Assembly: GCF_950295315.1 (NCBI RefSeq)
Contig: NC_080168.1
Span: forward strand, 63,263,838 to 63,327,837
Direction: 5' to 3'
Length of the DNA: 64,000 nt
DNA from: Erinaceus europaeus
Taxonomy: Eukaryota > Chordata > Mammalia > Eulipotyphla > Erinaceidae
Shown: positions 56,289-64,000 of the stretch, piece by piece
Position numbering within the stretch: position 1 is the stretch's first letter
How the letters are laid out: the number at the start of each line of letters is the position of its first letter
Program-made: the position numbers and the translations under genes
Notes under the pieces: model-generated
What the model was told of the DNA's origin: nothing
The model's input: only the letters and a program-made list of their open reading frames with translations
Databases searched by the model: none

Positions 56289-58309
56289 TGTGCCATTTAA
56301 AAATGTTACGGCTGAAAGAAGAACTCTAAAAACAGGGCTGTGATTTCTTGATGTCTTCTCTATGCACAGTCCTGTTAGAAATATAAACTTCACTGTCCAT
56401 AAGCAGCCATGTCAGACTGTCCAATTCAACAGGACTCTTGAATCCAAGAAAAATTTAGTCAAAGTGACTGTGTAGGAACAGGCACAGTTGCTAATCAGAA
56501 CAGTGAGAGTCAGCTCTTGGGGTGGGGAAGGGGGCCAGAGCCAGGAGGGGGGCCTGGGCGTGGCTCAGAGAGAGTGTCCTCTGCGAGGCTGACAAGTGGA
56601 CCACAGGCCTGGAGGGAGATGAAGCAACCTGCGGAAACAGGGGTCGGGCTGCCAAGTCAGTGGGCGGCTGGGGCTCAGGCTGGTTGTGCAGAAGCAGCCA
56701 GCAAAGTGAATCCCAGTTCTAGCTGTGCTTTGCCAAGAATATATTTAAACAAAGAAGCCACAGAGGCCTGCACTGGGCTCTGAAAGAGGCTCTTGGGACA
56801 AGATACAAAGTGTGATAGGGAAGGAAATCTGCGTCCTCGACTAGGATGGGAAAAGGGCCTGTGCTTTGGCTGGCTGGCAGTTCTGCCTCCTCACTGACCT
56901 GTCATCAGCTCAGCTCAACGTGCCCCAAATAAAACCCAGCGCCCTCCCAACCCTGCCCGACCTTCCATCTCCATTCCTCCAGCTGCTCGAGCCAAAGCCC
57001 AGGAGCCCTTCTGGATGGTTCTCGCCCTTCCTGCAGCATTCGGGACTGCATTGCCACCTCAGTCCACATGCTCTGCTCTTTCTGATCCATCCTGAGGCCA
57101 GAGGGAGCCTAGAGACGCAGTGTTCCCTCTTCCTTGCCCTGGGGCCTTCAGTGACTCCCATGTCCTCAGAGGGAGGTCCCTATGAGGGGCTCTTAGCTTC
57201 AGCTAAGCCATGGCTAGCACTGGCCTCTCTAGATTTGGCTGGGAGCCTCTGCCCTGCTCCCCTCCCCCCAGCTCAGGGCCTCAGCTCTGGGGGATCCTGC
57301 CCAAGCCTCACCTTCTCCACAGAGCTTAATTCATTGACTTTCCTTACATTGATCACAACACTGCAATACAGCTTGCACCAAACAGAGCCTCCACCTCTAC
57401 TCACCCCCCCCACACACACACACACACATAACCACTGTAGTTTTCAGAGTCTGAGTCAGTTTGGTTCTCATACTTTTGCAGACCAGCTTGTTTTAGGTTT
57501 TTAATATTCCACATACAAGTGAGACCAGCCGGTGGCGGTCTCCCACCTCCAGTCCCATCCCTTTGATCCCCAAAGACAAAAGCACCATCTTTTCGAGCAG
57601 CCAGGTATCCATCCTGCAGTGTCTGCAGCCACTCACCTGCCAGTCGGCACTCAGGCAGACTCTGATCTGGGCTACTAGGACCAGGCGCTGTGAAACCTCC
57701 CCCCCCCCCATGTGCTTGAACCAGTGCCTTCGAGTCCTCTGGTTTATGGTCTGGCTCGTGCATGTGTCCTATCAGATTCTGCAGCCTGTCCCCTGTGTTA
57801 ACACTCTCACTCTTTCCCTTTCTCCTCTAGTGTCTGTCAATCCTTGCTAAACCTGTCAAACCATAAGAAAGGAAACAGACATCGGCCCACAGATAGCTCT
57901 GCCTTGAGGGACCAGAGCAGCTGTCACAGCTGATGGCAGGGACCAGCCAAGGAGGTAGGTCTCAGGCAGGGTCTTCCTACTCCTGGCATTTTCTGCAACA
58001 AAAAAGGGTGGAGCACAGGTAAAGTGACAACTTGGACCTCAGAGACATCACACTCGCAGATAACAGGTGAGTCTCAAAAGACCACCTACTCCATGGCTCC
58101 CCTTCTGTGAGAAGCCTGAGGGAGGCTTGGGCTGTGATGGCATAAGGGTTTGAGGGTTTCATGGGAGGTAATGACAATGTTCTGAAATGAATCGTGGTGA
58201 TGGATTAAACACCAGAAGCCACTGAGCTGAATGTGTCAAGTGAGACAGCTCCAGGGTATGTGCTGCTGCTCTCTTCTCTCTCTCAAAAGAGCTGTTACCA
58301 ACAAAGTAG

Positions 58310-58430
58310 GAGGAGGGGAGGGGAGACAACACAGTGGTTCTGCAAAAGACTCTCATGCCTAAGGCTCAGAGGTCCCAGGTTCAATCCCCAGCACTGCCAT
58401 CAGTCAGAGCTAAGATCTGGTTTAAAAAGC
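58310..58430 (+). mobile_element. SINE-B
   Basis: GGGGAGACAACACAGTGGTT head and GTCCCAGGTTCAATCCCCAG B box. Confidence 0.82.
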
Positions 58431-58437
58431 CAAATAG

Positions 58438-58970
58438 GGGAGTCGGGCAGTATCGCAGTGGGTTAAGTGCAAGGACTGGCAGAAGGATCCCCGTTTGAGC
58501 TTCTGGCTCCCCACCTGCAGGGGAGTTGATTCACAGCTGCTGAAGCAGGTCTGCAGGTGTCTTTCTCTCCCTCTCTCTGTCTTCCCCTCCTCTCTGTCCT
58601 ATCCAACAATATCAGTAACAATAACAATAAAAAGACAAGGGCAGCAAAAGAGAAAAATAAATAAATAAAAATTTTAAAAAAGAGTCCAGTGATTTAAAAA
58701 AAAAAGCCAAATAGATGGGAGTCAGGCAGTAGTGCAGTGGGTTAAGCGCAGGTGGTGCAAAGCGCAAGGACCTGTGTAAAGATCCTGGTTCGAAGCTCCT
58801 GGTTCCCCACCTGTAGGGGAGTCACTTCACAGGCGGTGAAGCAGGTCTGCAGCTGTCTATCTTTCTCTCCCTGTCTTCCCTTCCTCTCTCCATTTCTCTC
58901 TGTCCTATCTTACAACAACAATGAAAAACAACAAGAGCAACAAAAGGGAAAATAATGTTAAAAAAAAAAG
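58438..58970 (+). mobile_element. Two long-subtype SINE-A copies in tandem
   Basis: 58438-58690 and 58715-58970; both retain a GGGCAGT head, CAACAA repeats and GACAAGGGCAGCAAAAG-type tail. These are among the best preserved copies in the window. Confidence 0.9.
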
Positions 58971-60894
58971 CCAAATAGATTTCCCCAAATTGACTGCAAC
59001 TAAGTCAAGTTTGTACCTGTGGCACAGAAGCTCTACCATCAGAGCTCCTTGGTCCCCTGTCATCAGCACACACCATGCTCGAGAGGTTCTCCTGAGGCTG
59101 CCATACAACCGTCAGAGGGACACTGTCAGGCACAGCCTGTGATACTTCCTCCTGGACGCAAGAGACAAAGCTCTTTGTAAGGGGCCCAGTCCTTGCCCAG
59201 GATGGCACCTCACACGAGGACCCTTCCCTCATCCCTTCTCTATTGTTCTCTCCTCCCAGGAGGGCTGCTCTGCCCCTAATAAATGGGCCCTTCCATGCCT
59301 CGCTGTTCTGTTCTCTTCACTGAACTGGGTGACCACCACCTATTTTCAGTGCACAGGACACAAGGACCAGAGAAAATGGGGACAGAGTCCCCCCACACAC
59401 ATACACACCCTCAGCTCCTTGATCCCTCTTCCATTTCCAGCGTGTGTCTGTAGACACTACACTGGCCTCTCAAAAGCCATTCCAGACCTCTGTCCTTCCT
59501 TCTGTAGGGAGCCTGAGGCTGGAAGCCACCTACAGGCCTGAGCTGACACTGTGCAGTGGCTGTCACTGCCTCACCATATTCAGGCATGCCAGGTCCTTTG
59601 AAAACTGTCCCTACCTCTAGCTCTCCTTACAGCTGCTGCCCTGATCACCCCCCCCCCCACCCCCAGCACGGCCAGGAGCAGGTGCTCTCCATGCTAGGAA
59701 CAGTGTTGTATTTCCACCTCAGCCTGACCTGCAGGGCTCATTTATTTTTGCATCCCAGCATCCAGCATGTGTGGGAAATGGTGGCAAGCAGCTCCCGTTG
59801 AGTAGTGAGCAGGAGAGAGATTCTAGAATGAAGGCTTCACAGGGTCTGGTGTCCAATTAGAAGGACAGAGTTGGGAGAAGTCAAGAAGGGCAGGGCAGGA
59901 GAGAGGTCAATCAGGAAGGGGCCCCGACCTGGGCATAGTCAGACCTTAGACTCAGTGGACTAGAAGTCTGGGGGTGCCTGCCTGGGTGGGTCTGTAAATC
60001 TAGGTGCAGCTATGGGTGTGTGGGTTCAGGTGCACTGGTAAGAACACAGCTGGAAGAGGCTCAGGTAATGGGGTGCTCCCAGCTGCATGTGGGGAGAAGG
60101 GGGGCCAAGGCACTAGGGCTCAGGTGCTAACAGTTGCTAGGAAGCTGGGCCCCCATGTCTGAGAAGGATGAGCCAGCTGCTGCAGGTGTCTGCACAGCAT
60201 GTGTGTGTGTGTGGGAAGGTGAAGATTCTTTGTGAAGCCTACTTAAGGCTCTGGAGCAGGAATGGCACTTCTGATAGGAGAGTGAGCAAACGGAGGCCCT
60301 AGAATGGGGTAGTAGGCACAGACAAGGTCTGGAAGCACATCTATGGGGGGGGATCACCGGCTCTGCACTATTAACCTGGCAGTCAGGCACCCCTTCTCTA
60401 TGGTTTACCAGGTGCTCACCTGAGGTGCCTGGGTGGGAGATGAGACAGATGAAGCCAGGCAAGGGCATCACGAGGCCCAGATTAAGTGTGGGAGCGTAGC
60501 CATGCAGTGAGCTGAGCTGGTTTATATCAGCCCCCTGCTGGGAAAAGCCAGAGCTGGTGAGGAGGGCCTGACTCAAGCCTCGGGTCATGTGAACAGATGA
60601 ACAAGAGACAGCTCAGTGCAGGGCATTCAGGCTGCTGGGATGCCCCCCCACCCCCGCCACACACACAGTCCCCATCTGACCAATGCAGAGTGCCACATCG
60701 TCTCCTGTACAGCTTCAGTCCTTGGAGAATCGGCTGTGCAGAAACAGTGGCTCCCACCACCAATCCTTTTAAACCATCAGGAAGCTGCCAGCACAGTTCA
60801 CGATCTCCAAGACACCGAGACCACCCAAGAGGCCATGACAGGTGAGGGCAGACGGGGCTCCTCACTGGCCACAGCATACATTGACCCTGAAGCA

Positions 60895-61455
60895 CTAGTC
60901 AAAGTGAAGTCAGCCAGAAGGGGAAGAGAAATGCCATGCTTCCACTTACTCGTAGAAAGTAAACAAAGAAAATCAACAGACAGTAACAAATCCTTGGACA
61001 ACCTGACAACAGAACGGTGGTGAGCAGAAGGGATGGGCCTCTGGGGTGGGTGGGGTGATGACACTTGCTCTGGGGATGCTATGTACCGGCAATTTCAATG
61101 CTGGTGTAAACCACCACAGCCTGAAATACAGACCTGAATGCCGAGCGACAGGTGACGAGGTCAAGAAAAGTCTGGACTATGTGTACATGGGAACACTGCT
61201 GTGCCACCCAGAAAGGTGCAGTTGGAGCAGGATGGCTCATGTACCAGGTTCACGCACACATGGAATACAGGTGACTAAAGCAACTCAACTTGCAAAAACG
61301 ACAACAGAGATGTCTCTTGGACTTAGCGAGAACTATGTTGGTTATTTGGTGCAAGGGGTGGTGACTTATATTGCCCATAACAAGTATGACATTATGCTCT
61401 TGGGATCTTGTATCTCTAAAACTCTGCTGAGTCACTAATAATAAAAGCAATAAAA
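60895..61455 (+). mobile_element. Probable old LINE-1 3' end
   Basis: Starts with GTGAAGTCAGCCAGAAGGGG and CTTCCACTTACTCGTAGAAAGTAAAC, reminiscent of the conserved L1 3'UTR phrase in other mammals (GTGAAATAAGCCAG, CTCACTTATATGTGGAA). It ends near an AATAATAAAAGC tail. Confidence 0.5.
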
Positions 61456-61697
61456 AGAGCTTTATTCTCAGTGGCTGCCAGCTGGAACCTTTTGACATCC
61501 TGGAACATACTATATAGTTAGAGAACCAAACAGACAGCAGGAGCATAATGGGAGGCCTTAGGGATGTGATTCTCCTATTTCTGGAAGCTGAGAATCCCAG
61601 TCCAACAGCCAGTTACATAATCTGAACTGTGCCCAACGTTCTGCAATCAGGACCTCCCAGCTGCCACAGACAGAGCTCAGCATCACAGAACACTCAC

Positions 61698-61863
61698 CAC
61701 AGATGAAGCAAGTGGTCTTGAGAATCTCTTCCTTTTTCTGTTTTTCACTTCTGAGATCAGCAAAAGTGTCAATGATAACACCAAAGATCAAGTTGAGAAC
61801 GATGATGATGACGATGAAATAGAAGAGGAGGTCATATACCACCCGGGCAGCAAACAGGGGCTC
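61698..61863 (-). CDS. ITPR2: ITPR2 exon: pore-lining S6 helix and first half of zinc finger
   Basis: 166-bp exon, 55 codons plus one base. It begins [11 protein letters not shown], runs through the very hydrophobic S6 helix ([21 protein letters not shown]) that lines and gates the channel, then the cytosolic linker ([16 protein letters not shown]) and the CFIC pair that starts the C2H2 zinc-binding linker domain coupling the cytosolic assembly to the pore. The gate Phe (NLIF) and the Ile four residues on (GVII), known gate residues in IP3 receptors, are both present. Acceptor ctcactcag|GAG; donor TGTG|gtgagt (phase 1), completed by GG of the next exon to give Gly. The Tyr in LLFYF is Phe in my recollection of the human sequence. 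Confidence 0.95.
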
Positions 61864-61998
61864 CTGAGTGAGAAGGTTGCACGTAAGAGATATAGCACAC
61901 ACATTTTCAAGGCATGTTGCTATAGAGAACGTCTCCAGTCAGTACTTGCTATGTAAATATGAATAGTATTCCAAACTGCAAAAAAAGACCCAGTTTCT

Positions 61999-62299
61999 TG
62001 GGGGCCGGGTGGTAGTGCAGTGCAGCAGGTTAGGCGCACGTGGAGCAAAGCGTATGGATCCTGGTTCGAGCCCCTGGCTCCCCAACTGCAGAGGGGTCGC
62101 TTCACAGGCAGTGAAGCAGGTCTGAAGGTGTCTGTCTTTCTCTCCCCCTCTCTGTTCTCTCTTCCTCTTTCAATTTCTCTCTGTCCTATGCAACAATAAC
62201 AAGGGCAACAAAATGGAAAAGGTGGCCTCCAGGAGCAGTGGATTCATAGCACAGGCACTGAGTCCTAGTAATAACCCTGGAGGCAAAAAAAAAAAACAA
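61999..62299 (+). mobile_element. SINE-A, complete
   Basis: GGGTGGTAGTGCAGTGCAGC head, B box GGTTCGAGCCC, tail AATAACCCTGGAGGC and poly-A. Confidence 0.9.
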
Positions 62300-62518
62300 A
62301 AACCAGTTTCTCTAAATATTATGAGAACATCCTCCCAGCCCACCCTAAAACTTCAGGTCACTAGGCTACACCCCAGCATGGGCATGGGGACTAAACTTTT
62401 ATTGACAAGCACTTTAGTGTCATTTACTTAAATGACTATTTAAGTGGACTGGGAATGGGAGAATGCTATTCCAGAAGCTGTGAGCAAGATGGACAGATGA
62501 CCAGTGTAACGGTCAGGG

Positions 62519-62708
62519 AAGGGGCTGGATGGTGGAGCACCTGGTTGAGAGCACATGTTCCCATGCACAAGGACTCAGGTTCAAGCCCCCGGGCCCCCAC
62601 CTGCAATGAGGAATCTTCAGGAGCAGCGAAGCAGGTCTGCAGGTGTCTCTCTCCCTACCTCCCCTTCCCATCTCAATTTCTGTCTCTATACAGAATGTAT
62701 AGATAACT
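62519..62708 (+). mobile_element. SINE-A
   Basis: GGATGGTGGAGCACCTGGTT head to CAATTTCTGTCTCTATACAG. Confidence 0.85.
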
Positions 62709-63146
62709 AAATGAATATGCAAAGGCCAGTGGGTAGGGAGCTGCAGGGCTGAGTACTCCACGTCTGTCTGGAGCAGCTCTGCATGTCCATGCAGCTCACA
62801 TTGACTTCTCCCTGATGAACAGAATCCAGCCCCCTCCGAGATGGTGGAATCAGATACACTGGTAGCACCAGGCCAGAGGCGTCACAGCTAAAGAACACCG
62901 TTCAGTCTTGTCTTGATACCCGGCACCCTGCCCACCCTGTGAGAATCTCTTCAGGCTGATCATCATCAGGGACCCTCAGTGGAGTCTTCCCACCGAGGCA
63001 GAGTCCACCTGCATGCCCAGCATCCTGGTGGAGGAAAGGCAGTCCCGCTCACTGTTTAGTAGCTGCCGACCCCCGCTGACAGACAGCCCACAGACCCCTC
63101 TAACTGGGGAGGTCCCAGGACCGATGTCGGCAGCCCCACCCCTTAC

Positions 63147-63277
63147 ATCTTTGGAGGGTCTTCGGAGTACGTCGCCCACGCCGCCCCCGTTGCGGAGGCC
63201 CTGGTTCAGCACGGTGACAATGCACATGAGCAGGGTGTCGCAGGTCCTCTCCACGCCATCTGCTTGCTCCTCCTCCG
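63147..63277 (-). CDS. ITPR2: ITPR2 exon: luminal pore loop and selectivity filter
   Basis: First of five exons of the type 2 IP3 receptor, the ER-membrane Ca2+ release channel opened by inositol trisphosphate. The 131-bp exon completes a split codon with 2 bases, then gives 43 residues: an acidic luminal stretch ([13 protein letters not shown]), the pore helix ([13 protein letters not shown]) and the selectivity filter GGGVGD, ending RRPSKD. Acceptor is ..ctgcag before CGGAGG; donor is GAT|gtaagg, so it ends in phase 0 and joins the next exon at GAG. The [18 protein letters not shown] and [18 protein letters not shown] spellings match my memory of type 2; type 3 as I recall it reads VMNHGL and ILRKPSKDESLFPARV. 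Upstream exons should lie beyond the right edge. Family assignment is certain; paralogue assignment is from memory. Confidence 0.93.
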
Positions 63278-63378
63278 CTGCAGGCACACAGTGACATGTG
63301 AGGCCAGTGACCAGGGAGTTGGGCAGGACCCACAGGTCAACCCACTTCTGGAACAGGTGGGTCTGGCACCACTGGCAC

Positions 63379-63702
63379 TTTATTTTATTTGGTAAAATAG
63401 AGAGAGACAGGAGAGAGAGAAACGCACTTGGGTGCAGCACTGTCTTGCCACTCATGAAGCACCCCCTCCCCCCCTACAGTGGAGGACCAGGGGCTGGAAC
63501 CCAGAGCCTTGCACATGGTAATGTGCACTGAATCAGGTGCGCCACCCCCTGGGCCTGAAGAGACAGACACCGACCTGCAGACCCACCTCTCTACTCCTGA
63601 AGCTCCTCCCTTCCCTTGCAGGTAGGGAACAAGAGCTGGAGCTAGGGTCCTTGTGCATGGTGACATGTAAACTCTACCAAATGTGGCACCACCCAGCCCC
63701 CT
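63379..63702 (-). mobile_element. Two SINE-A copies in tandem
   Basis: 63379-63556 and 63558-63702; the first begins about 100 bases upstream of the pore-loop exon acceptor. Confidence 0.8.
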
Positions 63703-63704
63703 AG

Positions 63705-63840
63705 AATTTTTTTTAAAAGATGCATTTGTTTATAGGTGAGAGAGGAAAGAATCCAATCTCCCTATCACTCTGGCATATGCAGTGCCAGGGACTGAACTCA
63801 GGGCCTCATGCTTGTCCGTCCTGCACTAAGCCACTTCCAC
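63705..63840 (-). mobile_element. SINE-C
   Basis: GGGACTGAACTCAGGGCCTC and CTGCACTAAGCCACTTCC. Confidence 0.55.
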
Positions 63841-63859
63841 TTTAATATGCATTTATTTT

Positions 63860-64000
63860 GGTAATTAAAAAAAGCCTTTTTATTTATTACTGGATAGAAA
63901 CTGAGAGGAGACAGGGAAATAAAGAAAAACAAATCATGACTCTTCTGACAGCCCAAGTGGGCCAAGGAGACAGTGCAGTGGGAGTGCCCGAGACTTGCAT
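63860..64000 (-). mobile_element. SINE-A tail fragment and window edge
   Basis: TTTATTTATTACTGGATAGA tail block to about 63925, then the mariner-like arm and the start of what may be a SINE-B (GGAGACAGTGCAGTGG). Confidence 0.5.
63935..63956. mobile_element. Mariner-like terminal arm
   Basis: ATCATGACTCTTCTGACAGCCC resembles the right arm at 49521-49544. No left arm was found in the window. Confidence 0.4.

Larger units (their letters stand above)
55721..61697 (-). other. ITPR2: ITPR2 6.0-kb intron
   Basis: Bounded by gtgagt and tgttacag. Left third and middle (58310-58970) are SINE insertions; 56290-58310 and 58975-60890 look unique, with poly-C runs near 57701 and 59649; 60895-61455 resembles an L1 3' end. 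No coding exon recognised. Confidence 0.85.
61864..63146 (-). other. ITPR2: ITPR2 1.3-kb intron
   Basis: Bounded by gtaagg and ctcactcag. Holds two plus-oriented SINE-A copies (61999-62299 and 62519-62708); the remainder shows no feature. Confidence 0.85.

Noticed and set aside
58438..58970. tRNA genes suggested by A- and B-box-like sequences
   Set aside because: The boxes belong to SINE heads continued by the SINE body; no complete cloverleaf with acceptor stem was found here or in other SINE copies.
31484..63277. Assignment of the receptor gene to ITPR3 or ITPR1
   Set aside because: The tail (TPHVNHHMPP..H), [30 protein letters not shown] and [10 protein letters not shown] fit type 2 as I remember the paralogues. 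Type 1 ends NVNPQQPA, and type 3 is shorter at the C-terminus with a VDVQNC tail. An alignment would settle it.

Overview
This is nuclear DNA of a placental mammal, most likely a hedgehog (Erinaceidae, Erinaceus-like). There are no operons or ribosome binding sites. Exons are short and split by long introns, CpG is scarce, and the window is packed with tRNA-derived SINEs. The dominant one (here SINE-A) carries the signature CCCCACCTGCAGGGG followed by CTTCAC, GTGAAGCAGGTCTGCAGGTGTC and a pyrimidine tract ending TCTCTGTCCTATC. I associate this family with hedgehogs from memory; no database was searched.

The only host gene I can support is the 3' end of ITPR2 (inositol 1,4,5-trisphosphate receptor type 2) on the minus strand. 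Five coding exons are readable: 63147-63277, 61698-61863, 55560-55720, 32542-32703 and 31484-31576. All have consensus splice sites and matching phases. Together they encode the last ~235 residues: selectivity filter, pore-lining S6 helix, zinc finger, C-terminal coiled coil and tail. Introns are about 1.3, 6.0, 22.9 and 1.0 kb. The upstream part of the gene lies beyond 64000. A probable 3'UTR runs to a good poly(A) site near 29200. Everything left of that looks intergenic; in human the gene on that side (SSPN) is far away, which fits the lack of exons here.

Mobile elements fill most of the rest. SINE-A copies occur on both strands, often nested. SINE-B (signature TAGCATAATGGTTATGC, GGTTCAATCCCC) and SINE-C (tRNA-Ala-like, TAGCTCAG) are less common. 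LINE-1 pieces include a 5' section (5'UTR, intact 311-residue ORF1, broken ORF2 start) at 41832-44711 and a 3' section at 38763-40195, both in the 22.9-kb ITPR2 intron. A 470-bp solo LTR with a perfect 6-bp target duplication lies directly upstream of that L1 ORF1. A small CpG-rich fragment at 13468-13920 encodes the C-terminus of a non-LTR retrotransposon protein of a type not usual in mammals. Short mariner-like inverted-repeat elements, a local duplication (47018-49375), minisatellites and microsatellites complete the picture.

No previously undescribed multi-gene system is evident. The most unusual items are the foreign-looking retrotransposon fragment and the LTR placed in sense orientation 17 bp in front of an intact L1 ORF1.
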